From Pedobacter foliorum (GTDB lineage: Bacteria; Bacteroidota; Bacteroidia; Sphingobacteriales; Sphingobacteriaceae), in NCBI RefSeq assembly GCF_013266735.1, contig NZ_JABSNU010000001.1, positions 558,001 through 622,000 of the forward strand: a DNA stretch of 64,000 nt, read 5' to 3'. Numbering within the stretch: the stretch's first letter is position 1; each line of letters begins with the position of its first letter. A program made the translations under genes and the position numbers. The notes under the pieces were generated by a model. It ran no database searches. It was not told the origin of the DNA and saw nothing but the letters and a program-made list of their open reading frames with translations. This document shows, piece after piece, positions 18,716-28,501 of the stretch.

Positions 18716-18946
18716 TTGTTCAAATATCAATGCTTAAATAGTATCTAGGATGGTTTGAATTCAACTCATCGAATCGCGCACCATTTTTTAATACGTTTAG
18801 CAGCAATCTTTCAGTATAAATATAGCCATATATCAATAAATCCCGAAATAATATTATCTATTTTCTAGAACATTCATCCGATCATTTTTCAATAAGAAGC
18901 TTCATAATATAGACGAGCTAAGCCATAATAATTCATATACTTCTCA

Positions 18947-21829
18947 TTACTTTCTACGCTTGAATTCATATTTTCTACTACGTAATCCTAACCAATATTT
19001 GTAGAGCTGAGCAAAGTAAAAAATGTTTTCATCTGGCTTAATATTCTCATGAATTATACCATTTGATATTAAGATTGACTTCAACTCATCGATATTTTTG
19101 CTCTCTAAGTGATTGCTTTTCAGTAATAATTGATTTAAAAAATTATTTAGCTCGGACTTTGTCAAAAATATTTGTTTGAAGTTACCTCCACTCTCACGTA
19201 AAAAATTAAAAATTATTTCAAGGTCTTGATTAAAATCTTCCCTTATTAAATCTCTGAAATGCTGTATAACAGCGTTATCCCGGTTTTCTCTAGACGCAAA
19301 GTACTTATCTTTTATAACTGGTGGAATAGGCTTTCCCGGGTCTACTAGTGCATTGTCCAAAGAGCCATTTATGAGATTGATAAATGGACGTAAGCTTATT
19401 GACTTTTGATCGGCATTCGTAAGATTAAAATAAAACCAATCATAGGTTTTTCCCAATGACCATCCATCATTACTATATACTTCCTTGCCAAAGAAAGTTG
19501 CAATAAAAGGTTCTATTTCATTTCTTAATAATTTCAGTTGATTATTGTTTTTCTTTAGATAAGCTAGTACATTTTTAAAGAAGCTATCTTCATATTGCCC
19601 ACTGATTTTCATTAGATCAAACATCGCTTTGAATGAATCTTTATTTGAGAAAATTAGTTTAAAAAAATATGCATATACTTCTTCTCTAGACCATTCAATT
19701 TTAATTATATTATTTTCCAATCGAGCAGTATTAGTTCCGACTAGTCGTCCGTATAAATCAGTTCGAATAAAAATCTTTGGAGAAATATTCTTGTACCGAT
19801 TAAAATTATCCCACCAGTAGTCTATTAGGGGTGAAACGGTATCTTGCCATTCACTTGGTTTCAATAGATTATCTAACTGGTCGTAAAGTACAAACAGTGT
19901 GATTTTTTTTTCATTTAAATAAGAATCGAGTTTAAGTAAGTCTTGTTCTATAATTGCAAGCTTTGAGTCGTCTGTAATCAGCATATCAAATCTTATTTTC
20001 GTCTCGACAGCTGTTTCGTAGGGTTTTACAAAATCATTTAATTGAGATATTGCTTTATACCCCAGTCGTTTTGTCGCGTCTAAAAAAATGGAGTTCCAAG
20101 TATACACCAGCCAGAAATTTTTAAAATAATACCTTTTATTCTCGATTTTATTTAACTGGATTTGGTCAAAGTCAAATGATTTTGGCTCGCCTGTACCTTT
20201 TAATGAGATAATATCGATAAATCGAATGTCTTCTTTTGGATCTTTTCCGGCAAGCCTTAGCAGTTCTTCTCTAACCGATTCCAAATTTTGATCCCTCAGA
20301 GCTTTATACAGATAAGTTTTCCCCGTCCCCTTAAATCCTTGTATAATAAATTTATCTTTATCAAATAACTTACTCATTTGTTCTCGATAGAAAAAAGTAT
20401 TGGGATTTATTTCGGCGTCTTCTGCAAATAAAACTGGATTACCATTTTCATTCCTTAATGTTGCCCTCAGATTTTTTATAATCAGGTTTCTTTGAAGTAC
20501 AATATTGTTCTTACTATCTATGTTTTTTTTTGAAAAGATGGGTGAAATCGATTTTGACTCATTTAAAGCATTAAAAATCACATTATAATCTTCAATAGAC
20601 CTTGTTGACAATAAAGCTAGGTGATTGTCAAAATCAGTAGATTCCAGATCTCTTGAAATACCTAACTTTTCAAGGCCAGAGTTTCTTCCCAATTTATAAA
20701 AGGACGGTAATTTAGGTTGTTCATTAGGAGATATATAATTATATTTTCGTTCTTGTATGAATTGTACATATTGACCGACCTCTGTAACGAAGGCATCATG
20801 AAAAATATCACTCTCAATTTGATTTTTTGGTAATATCGAATTTATTAATATAAGGTCTGTTCGATTGTTAATTGTGGTATTTAACTCATAAAATTTATCG
20901 ATCAAAAATCTTAGACCAGGCTTTGTTTGCTCGCTACTACCGAAAAACCCGACAATTAAATTCGAAAGCATTAATGCTGTCACTGCAAATATATCATTAA
21001 AACCAGTGCGTGAGTCAATCAAGATAACATCCGGCTGTAAGTCAGTTTCAATTTTTTTTATTAGAGTGTAAAGTCCATTTAATAAATTGGCTTGTCCAAA
21101 GTCAATTTTTGATAGTGCATCCAAATACTGGTCCCTATGTGTAGTAAATTCGTCAAAACCACTAATATTGGAATCACTAAGATTCCCGGCTGGAACCACA
21201 AAGATATTTTGTGTCCATTTATATTTCTTATTCGCGTGAACTGGTGAAATGATATAATCCTTTAGATCAACATCGTTTTGGAATGCCAAATCCGCAAGAA
21301 ATTCAACTACCCCATTCTTTTCGCCAGATGTTAATACATCACTTTTTGAAAAATTGAAAAAATTTAGATATCCCGGAGCTTCAAAATCGCAGTCTATTAT
21401 GCAAACTTTCTTTCCAATTGAAGCAAGATGCATTGCATATGAGGTCATAGTCGTTGATCTACCTAGTCCGCCTTTATAGGAGTAAAATGTGACAATAGGT
21501 GTTTCAAATTTTTTGCTAACATTTGATTGTCTACTTAACAAGGAGTCAAAACGATATTTTAACCCATAGTCTATACTATCGCCTGATTCAAAAGCCTCAC
21601 TTAAATAAGTCTTATTATTCAATTGTTCCTTCGTGAGAAAACTAAAATTTATATTTTCAGTGTTATATTCTTTAGCCAAATCAGTTTTCAGTTTTTCATC
21701 AGCTTCTATAACATATACATCTATCTCAAAATTTAATCTAATTGAAATTTTGTAATCTATTAGTTTCTTATCTTTCAAAACGGCAAGCTTTTGATTAAGC
21801 TTATTTGCGATATGAAGTATTTTTATCAT
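18947..21829 (-). CDS. fused ParA/MinD-like and AAA-like double ATPase, defence-associated
   Basis: A 960-aa cytoplasmic protein, last gene of the six-gene minus operon, overlapping the previous gene by 4 bases. After a ~110-residue N-terminal domain comes a ParA/MinD-like ATPase: deviant Walker A KGGLGRST (119-126), CDFEAPG (147-153), Walker B VILIDSRTGFND (268-279). A second P-loop GFKGTGKT lies at 498-505 with its Walker B LFVLYDQLD near 645-653, resembling the Sll1717-type P-loop ATPases; a helical C-terminal tail follows. ParA-like proteins form nucleotide-dependent dimers on membranes or DNA. The fusion suggests a sensor or effector ATPase; its role here is inferred. Confidence 0.75.
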   Translation of the reverse strand: MIKILHIANKLNQKLAVLKDKKLIDYKISIRLNFEIDVYVIEADEKLKTDLAKEYNTENINFSFLTKEQLNNKTYLSEAFESGDSIDYGLKYRFDSLLSRQSNVSKKFETPIVTFYSYKGGLGRSTTMTSYAMHLASIGKKVCIIDCDFEAPGYLNFFNFSKSDVLTSGEKNGVVEFLADLAFQNDVDLKDYIISPVHANKKYKWTQNIFVVPAGNLSDSNISGFDEFTTHRDQYLDALSKIDFGQANLLNGLYTLIKKIETDLQPDVILIDSRTGFNDIFAVTALMLSNLIVGFFGSSEQTKPGLRFLIDKFYELNTTINNRTDLILINSILPKNQIESDIFHDAFVTEVGQYVQFIQERKYNYISPNEQPKLPSFYKLGRNSGLEKLGISRDLESTDFDNHLALLSTRSIEDYNVIFNALNESKSISPIFSKKNIDSKNNIVLQRNLIIKNLRATLRNENGNPVLFAEDAEINPNTFFYREQMSKLFDKDKFIIQGFKGTGKTYLYKALRDQNLESVREELLRLAGKDPKEDIRFIDIISLKGTGEPKSFDFDQIQLNKIENKRYYFKNFWLVYTWNSIFLDATKRLGYKAISQLNDFVKPYETAVETKIRFDMLITDDSKLAIIEQDLLKLDSYLNEKKITLFVLYDQLDNLLKPSEWQDTVSPLIDYWWDNFNRYKNISPKIFIRTDLYGRLVGTNTARLENNIIKIEWSREEVYAYFFKLIFSNKDSFKAMFDLMKISGQYEDSFFKNVLAYLKKNNNQLKLLRNEIEPFIATFFGKEVYSNDGWSLGKTYDWFYFNLTNADQKSISLRPFINLINGSLDNALVDPGKPIPPVIKDKYFASRENRDNAVIQHFRDLIREDFNQDLEIIFNFLRESGGNFKQIFLTKSELNNFLNQLLLKSNHLESKNIDELKSILISNGIIHENIKPDENIFYFAQLYKYWLGLRSRKYEFKRRK

Positions 21830-22404
21830 CCTACTATTTTCATTAAACCGTTAAAAATCTTTTGTGTTAATTCAACAAACCTACTCACATTATCTATAGT
21901 TAAACGAATATTGTTATAGCTTTGATTGACGTCGTGATAACGCATCTCAACATCCCAATTCCTGAAAAAAGACAAAAGGTCTGCATCTACCTTTACAGAA
22001 TTATCCACAAAGGGTATTAAGGAGTTTGGGAATGCTTTTGTCAAAATCTGGATGTTTCTACTGAATTGATGTTTGGAGATATAAAATGGATAACTTTGTC
22101 GTCCGTCTTTAGTTTTTGTTTCGGGCCCGTATGTCAACCCGCATTTTTCACTGAAATTATGTTCAACCGTTCGCACTGAGCTTGATTTAAATTTATAGTG
22201 TTTAAAAATACTATAATTTATAATACATTCTAAAGTATATCCCGAAAGGTAATATGCATTATGAAGTACGGCATCATATCCAGGTGATACAATAATCAAT
22301 GATTCTGTTTTGTTTTTACTATTCAACAGCTTTATTGCGTCAAGTAACGACAGACAAGTGTTTAAGTGCTTTTGAGAGGCGTGAAGATAGGCTGTATATT
22401 CCAT
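21826..22404 (-). CDS. HEPN-like small helical protein
   Basis: A 192-aa all-helical protein. The opening YLHASQKHLNTCLSLLDAI, the central YYLSGYTLECIINYSIFK and the late WDVEMRYHDVN follow the pattern of HEPN-domain proteins, some of which are RNases in toxin and phage-defence systems. The canonical Rx4-6H active site is not clear; only R-Y-H in MRYHDV is present, so it may be a non-catalytic HEPN. It begins 88 bases after the methyltransferase gene and its end overlaps the ATPase start by 4 bases, so the two probably work together. Confidence 0.55.
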   Translation of the reverse strand: MEYTAYLHASQKHLNTCLSLLDAIKLLNSKNKTESLIIVSPGYDAVLHNAYYLSGYTLECIINYSIFKHYKFKSSSVRTVEHNFSEKCGLTYGPETKTKDGRQSYPFYISKHQFSRNIQILTKAFPNSLIPFVDNSVKVDADLLSFFRNWDVEMRYHDVNQSYNNIRLTIDNVSRFVELTQKIFNGLMKIVG

Positions 22405-22492
22405 TGATACACGTTATCGTTTTATGCAAACAAAGATTAAATTATATTAAAAATCAAAATTTCTATATTGAATTACTAATTTCAAATAAGTA

Positions 22493-24397
22493 TCAAAGAA
22501 CATCTATTCCATATTTCTTCCCCAAGAAATTGTCTATATCGTTCTGGTTGGTCGATTGAGTCAGAAATAATCTATCGGCATCTGTAAATTCACATAATCC
22601 GAAATTCTTGATATAATTTTTTGCTATGGAAAAAAAGTTACCCGAATATGGTTTACTCGTATTTTTTATATAAAACCAAAATATCTTTGACATCAAGATC
22701 TTTTTAAGCAAGAGTAAATCATCTACAGATTCAGATAAAATAGCATATCCATTATAAAAAAGCAAGTCTTTATCTTTCGTAAAAACAAAATTAGGCTTAT
22801 CACTTATGTAAGGAAATAACAATTTGTAGCCACTAAGTGTTAGTGCTTGATTTCTACCAAATGCATACCACTGGTCATATTCTCCCATTCCTTTATCTCT
22901 ACCAGATAGAATTTCCCTTTGGGTTGATAAATAAGTAAATGCACATGGATAGTTTAATTCAAGATCTTCGGGAGATATTATTATTAAGCTATTTTGTTCT
23001 TTTCCAAATAAATCATTTTGACTTTTTTCTATTATATAAGGAAAAATAAGTTTCTCCAATTTCGACGGTAATTCTTCTTCTGATTTTAATGTGTTTGGTT
23101 TTATAGCATCCCTGCATATCTTCTTTTCAATCTTGAATTCTACTCCTTCCTTCAGGAAAAAATAAAAATCTTCATTTTCTTTGATTGGATTAAAAAGATA
23201 TACATTGTTTTTCAAAGTAGCAAAGCCATTTCTTATAATGTATTTTTCCCCTAGAGAAGTTCCTATATTCTCTATTTTTGCTATAATTTTCTGGAGTTTG
23301 TCATTTATCAGATACCAACCGTTGAAATCGTCTAAATCTGAATATGGTATTTCTACAAAGTTGTTCTGAGTAATACTATTGATCGCTTTACTTGTAGCTT
23401 TGACGTACTTCACATTAGAACTTTTCACCTTGCCAATTAAACAAATACAGGTATAAGTAGACCTGTTCTTAAATAGTTGCTCTCCTCCAAAATCTACAAT
23501 AGATAAATCAAATTCATTGGTAGAAAAGTAGTTTCTAACTGATCTCCCATTTAAGCTCTTGTAGAATGTATTAACAGTTATAAAGCCTAAAATTCCTGTA
23601 TTACATAAATTTTCCATTCCAATTTGGAAGAATGGAATATATAAATCTGGCTTACCAGTTGAAGACACCTTCCAGTTCTTTAACAGAAGCTTTGTTTCAG
23701 GATCTATTTTAGTCACTCCAACATAAGGCGGATTTCCTACTATAACATCAAAGCCTCCGTTTCCCCTTATACTTTCTATAGTGTCCCAATCAAAATCAAG
23801 AGCATTACCACAATACAAATTAAAGTTAAATTGTAGACAATCTTCATTATTCAAAATAGCTAATAATGAAAGAAGTATCTTTGTTCTTACAATACTATAT
23901 TCCTGAATATCTAGGCCATATATATTTTGAGCATAAATATCATAGTAGCTCTTATTTGTTTTCGTTCTTAAAGTTTCAGTAATAGTTTTAAAGAACCCGC
24001 CACATCCGCATGCTATATCCCCGAACCTTAAATTCGAGATATTATAGTTGTCAGAATTATCGTTAATTTTTTCGGTTGTTCTCTTTACTATAAATTCTCT
24101 AATATACTCGGGTGTAAAGACAGCTCCATTTACTTCTTTATCCACAGGAGATATGACGAACTCAAAAAATTCAATTAGCTCTTCGATACCAAACTTAGCG
24201 TCCTCAAAAAGGTTAATAAATTTTATTAGATAATCAAATTCAGCATCATCGGTTTTGGCAATAATAAAGTCTTTAATAAATAGATTATTTATTGAATCTA
24301 TTCTATTAATTACTAGAAAGGACGAAACAATAAGGCGATTTATATCCCAAGTATCGTATGAATATTCTTTTAAAAATTTTAGTACGTTTTGATTCAT
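22493..24397 (-). CDS. Eco57I-type N6-adenine DNA methyltransferase
   Basis: A 634-aa DNA methyltransferase. Motif X-like GAVFTPEYIREFIVKR (91-106), SAM-binding motif I FGDIACGCGGFF (125-136) and catalytic NPPY (222-225, in VIVGNPPYVGV) are all present in gamma-class order. The C-terminal half is a target-recognition/TaqI-like domain containing GRDKGMGEYDQWYAFGR. No nuclease or helicase is fused. In the operon it starts 1 base after the upstream stop. Methylation may mark self DNA for the system; whether it modifies a specific site cannot be told. Confidence 0.85.
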   Translation of the reverse strand: MNQNVLKFLKEYSYDTWDINRLIVSSFLVINRIDSINNLFIKDFIIAKTDDAEFDYLIKFINLFEDAKFGIEELIEFFEFVISPVDKEVNGAVFTPEYIREFIVKRTTEKINDNSDNYNISNLRFGDIACGCGGFFKTITETLRTKTNKSYYDIYAQNIYGLDIQEYSIVRTKILLSLLAILNNEDCLQFNFNLYCGNALDFDWDTIESIRGNGGFDVIVGNPPYVGVTKIDPETKLLLKNWKVSSTGKPDLYIPFFQIGMENLCNTGILGFITVNTFYKSLNGRSVRNYFSTNEFDLSIVDFGGEQLFKNRSTYTCICLIGKVKSSNVKYVKATSKAINSITQNNFVEIPYSDLDDFNGWYLINDKLQKIIAKIENIGTSLGEKYIIRNGFATLKNNVYLFNPIKENEDFYFFLKEGVEFKIEKKICRDAIKPNTLKSEEELPSKLEKLIFPYIIEKSQNDLFGKEQNSLIIISPEDLELNYPCAFTYLSTQREILSGRDKGMGEYDQWYAFGRNQALTLSGYKLLFPYISDKPNFVFTKDKDLLFYNGYAILSESVDDLLLLKKILMSKIFWFYIKNTSKPYSGNFFSIAKNYIKNFGLCEFTDADRLFLTQSTNQNDIDNFLGKKYGIDVL

Positions 24398-24398
24398 T

Positions 24399-25106
24399 TT
24401 AGTTTAAATACAGCGGGAAAATTTTGGGGATCGTGAAATCTGTATTAGTATTTGATGAATCAAATGCATTAAAATAAGGTTTCCAAAGTCTGTTTTGCGC
24501 CCGTTTTATTATCTTTTGGTAATCTGAGTCGTTAAGTACCGCATTTACAAATGGAAACTGTTTGTTATTGAAAAAGTTAGAAAGAATAAAATGAAATCCT
24601 AAAAACAAATCCATCGGAGGATGGGGGATTCTTGGGCAAGATAAGACCGACATGTCCGGGTCAATATATTCCATTTTCTTACCGCCAAATTGAAAGTGAT
24701 ATGTTGGATGCGTATACTTAACATTTTGGGTATTTGGATGTCTGTCTAAATGCCAACTGTTGAAGTATGCCTTTTTAGTCGATGTTTTGCTTTTAAACAC
24801 TTGGATATTAATGTCGAAAGAATACATATGTAAGGGATCCGTATCATGATCAAATGGATCTTTAACTTTTAACATATTATCAAAATAGATTTGGCAATAA
24901 TTTAAATCATCTGGTTCAGTTCCAACAATGCGACCGTTAATATGAAAACATAAATTCTCAAATTTGTATTCAATCAAAGATTTAGTATTTAAGCTACTAA
25001 GCAGATTAGTTAGTTCGGAGAAATCTCCAGTTACTCCTTTGTCCTTTATAATGTCCATAAACATCGAAAGGTCTATCCTAAATTTTCTTAACTCCCAATT
25101 ATCCAT
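24399..25106 (-). CDS. unknown protein with conserved-looking His-rich motifs
   Basis: I do not recognise this 235-aa soluble protein. Three clusters stand out: SWHLDRH (117-123), HPTYHFQFGG (133-142) and PRIPHPPMD (158-166). Histidines grouped this way suggest a metal site or nucleic-acid-processing active site. It overlaps the receiver-domain gene by 8 bases and ends one base before the methyltransferase, so it is an integral part of the operon and a candidate effector. Confidence 0.65.
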   Translation of the reverse strand: MDNWELRKFRIDLSMFMDIIKDKGVTGDFSELTNLLSSLNTKSLIEYKFENLCFHINGRIVGTEPDDLNYCQIYFDNMLKVKDPFDHDTDPLHMYSFDINIQVFKSKTSTKKAYFNSWHLDRHPNTQNVKYTHPTYHFQFGGKKMEYIDPDMSVLSCPRIPHPPMDLFLGFHFILSNFFNNKQFPFVNAVLNDSDYQKIIKRAQNRLWKPYFNAFDSSNTNTDFTIPKIFPLYLN

Positions 25107-26181
25107 TTGCGTTAACCTTTCTTGCTAATTCACGAATAGCCTTTACGTCAATGGGGCTTATAATTTCTTTATATTGATCCATATTATTTAATGCAGAATC
25201 AATTGAAATAAATTCTTTCTCTTGCCATGGATAATAGTCCTTTTTAAATAACTCAATTCCATCAAAAGGATCAATTGGAGCATTTGAATGTTTGCAAATC
25301 GTCCAGAAATTTGTACTTTCAGAGTACTTAGTTTTTTCTACAGGTTCAAGATTACTCAATGAAAGACCCTGCTTTATTACTTCGACTCTTTCATCTGCAT
25401 CTAAACGTCTCAAAGGAATCTTTGAATTTACAACTTCCTCCCACCATTTATTGATTTTAACCATCCACCATCTTGGATAGACTTCCGAGAGTATTCCGGT
25501 ATATTTCGTAGTAGATAGACTTTCTTTTACTTTTTCCCAATCTTCTGATTTCTTTGATATTCCCAATCTTGCAGATAAGAGATCTTCTCCAATTACCATT
25601 CCAATAGAACGAATAATATCATCAAAAATAAGGCTACTGTACTCAAAAATATTTTCGTTGTACTGATATAGTTTTACCTTAATATTTGGATGTATTAATT
25701 CTTCATCCTCATCCTGAAGTCCTAAAATTTTAATGATATCGAAATTATCTGCTTTTATTTTTTTGTACCCACAAATAAATGACTTCAATTTATGAGCAAA
25801 TTTTGGTTGATTATCTGTAAAAGCCTTCTTAGTCAGTGTAAAATCGAATAGGTCTTGACTCGAGAAGTCGTTGTAATAATCTGTTATAATTTCCTCATTC
25901 GACATTAATATAATTGGAATCTCTGTTTTTTTATTTGCGTCATGTGAATGTTTTGATCTTAATGTTTGAGCAATTGTAGGGGCATCAAAGCATGCATATT
26001 TTTTCCCTGCTGTTAATCTATAATCTAGTATTAGAGCATTAGTATCAGTTTGTATTTGTTGTAAGATCTCACTTATATCTGAAGAAGGGTCAAAAGTACA
26101 TACATCAAACCCTAAATTCGCTAAATCACTCTCCCTACTTTCAGTTGCCTGATCTTCTATGTATAGTATTTTATAAGCCAT
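25099..26181 (-). CDS. response-regulator-like receiver protein with unknown output domain
   Basis: A 360-aa protein with an N-terminal receiver domain: acidic pair E9/D10, phospho-acceptor D53 (LILDYRL), S94 (ILMSNEE) and K118 (LTKK), all in canonical order. The remaining ~220 residues have no DNA-binding motif I can identify; they contain LSARLGISKKSEDWEKVKE and a Trp-rich stretch (WWMVKINKWWEEVV). It overlaps the histidine kinase gene by 11 bases, which strongly implies a kinase-receiver pair. The output may act on protein or RNA rather than on a promoter. Confidence 0.8.
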   Translation of the reverse strand: MAYKILYIEDQATESRESDLANLGFDVCTFDPSSDISEILQQIQTDTNALILDYRLTAGKKYACFDAPTIAQTLRSKHSHDANKKTEIPIILMSNEEIITDYYNDFSSQDLFDFTLTKKAFTDNQPKFAHKLKSFICGYKKIKADNFDIIKILGLQDEDEELIHPNIKVKLYQYNENIFEYSSLIFDDIIRSIGMVIGEDLLSARLGISKKSEDWEKVKESLSTTKYTGILSEVYPRWWMVKINKWWEEVVNSKIPLRRLDADERVEVIKQGLSLSNLEPVEKTKYSESTNFWTICKHSNAPIDPFDGIELFKKDYYPWQEKEFISIDSALNNMDQYKEIISPIDVKAIRELARKVNANG

Positions 26182-28501
26182 ATTTATCTAATTCTTTATC
26201 AGTTGCCTTGGGAATTTCTATTCTCAAGCATGTATTAAAATTGTGTTTAGGAGAGACGACTTGAATATTCCCTCTATAACTCGAAACAATATCTTTTACA
26301 ATTTTCAAACCTAGCCCAGTTCCGGTTATTTCATTACTTGTATCTATCTCGTCTAAAATGTTTGGCGAGGTTGTGGTAAAGAATTCTTCGAAAATTTTTT
26401 CTTCATTCTCTTCTGAAATACCATCACCAGTGTCAGAAAATTCAAGGTAAATTAAATTCTCATGGAAACCACACTCAATACTTATTTCACCTGTAGACTT
26501 GGTTCTTCGGATTGCTTTCTTTGAATTAGTATAAAAATTAAACAGAATAGAAGACCATTCTGATGGGTGCATTGGCAAGGTGTAGAGGTATACTGATTGC
26601 CTCTTTGGTTCATTGAATACGATCCCACTTTTTTGAGCATCATTTTTAATTGAAACCCAAAACTTTTCAATAGCATTTTGTAACTCGATAGGTACCAAAT
26701 CTCTTACAACGTTCTGGGATATCACTTTATCAAAATATGAAGTGTAAGACTGGAATGTCGTAACGTTTTTGTCAAGAATTAATAGACGTCTCATGATAAC
26801 ATCATCAGATTTTAATTTTTCTAACAAAAAAGTAATATCAGATTCCATGTTAATTATATAATCTTTGACTTCATGTATAAATTGACCTATTGTTAATCCC
26901 ACACTACCCAAGACTCTTAACATAGATTTTTCTTTAAGAAACGTCTTCTGTTCCTCTTTTTGAAGTTCTGCGACTTGTTGAATGTCCTTTTTTAATTTAT
27001 CTATTTTTTTCTTACGTCTTTTCTTAACTTCAATATTGCCTTCTTCTTTTTCCAATTCTCGATCTAAGGCTTCTAATGTATGGGCAATGTCTTTGATACG
27101 TATTTCTATTTTTTCATAAAGTTTACCGTCTTTTCTTTGACCCGAGGCAATCTTTACATTTCTTTCTTCTGCTGTCCGAATAACACCAGTAAGTAATGTT
27201 CTGTAAATAAAGTTTTGCAACTGAATAAAAGCTTCGTTTTCCATTAAGCCTTCTCGACTGGATGTTTCATTAAAAACCTTTTCAGTATCAGTTAATTCGA
27301 CAAAACCAAAGAAGTTATTATTGCCATGGACAGGTAGAATAGATCTCTTAACTATTGAAGCATCAAGCTTCAGCCAATCATTCCCTGTTTCCCCATATGG
27401 TAGTACTCGAAATCCATTTCTGTACAATCTAATACCACCCATTTTTCTTGAAAGACTTTTGATTGTTGTTTCATGCATCTTAGGTATTAGGTCTAAATTA
27501 TAAACATAATAGTAGGCTCGAAATCTAACATGTTTTAATTGGCTAAACGGGACTGTATTGTCATCTGGATCACTTCCAATTTGCCCGACTTCATTAATAT
27601 CCAATTTTTGGCTTTCAATCGAATAGATACCCAAACCACTATCATCAATCCAGCCATCAATAGTTGCGAGCGCATGATCATAAATCATACTCGTCTCGTC
27701 CGCAATAGTTACCACCTTATTATTTTCCTCAATTTTCTTAAAAATTGATTTAAAACCGGGGTCATTTATTTCACAGTCAGCAGGCTGTTTTTGACTAGCA
27801 GATTCTTTTGTGATTGTTGAAAGAGGAAACGGTTGAATTATAGCGCTAACATATCTATAAATTCGCTTAATGGCTGCTTGCGACCAACGATCTCTAAGGT
27901 TGTCAATTATTAAAGTCGTTCCTTCTTCTTTTTCTTTTTCTATTTCAACTATTGAATTTGCTATATTAACTAAATCGATATCTCCTTTATATCTTTCCCA
28001 TTCAATTATCAATTTTAACGCTTTTGGAGAATTTAGGGTTTGTGTTATAATCGTCAGCCTTTCACCAAGTCGTTGTACCGCAAATCGGCCAATACCCTTC
28101 TGACCAGATCTCTTTCGTTTGAAACGTTCAGACAATGGATTATGAAGTTTATCCGTTGACGAAATTCGCATGAAACCGTTTACGAGTTGTTCACGATTCA
28201 TTCCAATCCCGTCGTCATTAATAACTAAAGTTCCACCGATCAAGTCAGAATTTTTAAAGATTAAAGAAACATTTCTTGCATCTGCGTCGTAGGAATTCTT
28301 AACCAACTCAGAAACAGCTGTTTCCTGTCTAGCTACTAATTCAGTTCCTAATCTGTCTATTACGCCAGCGTCTACACTAAAGCGAACGTTCTCTAGGTCG
28401 AATCCTGCTAATGCAGTTGATAGTCTTAATATTTTACTGTAATTATCAGAATCATTAGTAAGCGTATCAGTCAATTCCTTCCTAATTTCTTCTTCATTCA
28501 T
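26171..28501 (-). CDS. cytoplasmic histidine kinase with N-terminal Hsp90/MORC-like ATPase domain
   Basis: A 776-aa soluble protein with two GHKL ATPase domains. The first, residues ~40-240, has SELVKNSYDADA (64-75), DDGIGM (96-101) and GQKGIGRF (133-140), as in Hsp90/MORC/MutL-like ATPases. A charged coiled coil (455-525) leads to an H-box FIHEVKD with candidate phospho-His 543, then a kinase ATPase with N-box NFYTNSKKA (655-663), DTGDG (690-694) and GTGLGL (727-732). No transmembrane or PAS domain is seen, so it may sense an intracellular cue such as phage infection. First gene of the minus operon. Confidence 0.8.
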   Translation of the reverse strand: MNEEEIRKELTDTLTNDSDNYSKILRLSTALAGFDLENVRFSVDAGVIDRLGTELVARQETAVSELVKNSYDADARNVSLIFKNSDLIGGTLVINDDGIGMNREQLVNGFMRISSTDKLHNPLSERFKRKRSGQKGIGRFAVQRLGERLTIITQTLNSPKALKLIIEWERYKGDIDLVNIANSIVEIEKEKEEGTTLIIDNLRDRWSQAAIKRIYRYVSAIIQPFPLSTITKESASQKQPADCEINDPGFKSIFKKIEENNKVVTIADETSMIYDHALATIDGWIDDSGLGIYSIESQKLDINEVGQIGSDPDDNTVPFSQLKHVRFRAYYYVYNLDLIPKMHETTIKSLSRKMGGIRLYRNGFRVLPYGETGNDWLKLDASIVKRSILPVHGNNNFFGFVELTDTEKVFNETSSREGLMENEAFIQLQNFIYRTLLTGVIRTAEERNVKIASGQRKDGKLYEKIEIRIKDIAHTLEALDRELEKEEGNIEVKKRRKKKIDKLKKDIQQVAELQKEEQKTFLKEKSMLRVLGSVGLTIGQFIHEVKDYIINMESDITFLLEKLKSDDVIMRRLLILDKNVTTFQSYTSYFDKVISQNVVRDLVPIELQNAIEKFWVSIKNDAQKSGIVFNEPKRQSVYLYTLPMHPSEWSSILFNFYTNSKKAIRRTKSTGEISIECGFHENLIYLEFSDTGDGISEENEEKIFEEFFTTTSPNILDEIDTSNEITGTGLGLKIVKDIVSSYRGNIQVVSPKHNFNTCLRIEIPKATDKELDKYGL

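Noticed and set aside
18947-28501. BREX, DISARM or MADS system
   Set aside because: The PglZ, BrxC and Lon proteins of BREX, the DISARM helicase and the MADS Ser/Thr kinase are not seen; a lone Eco57I-type methyltransferase is not enough.
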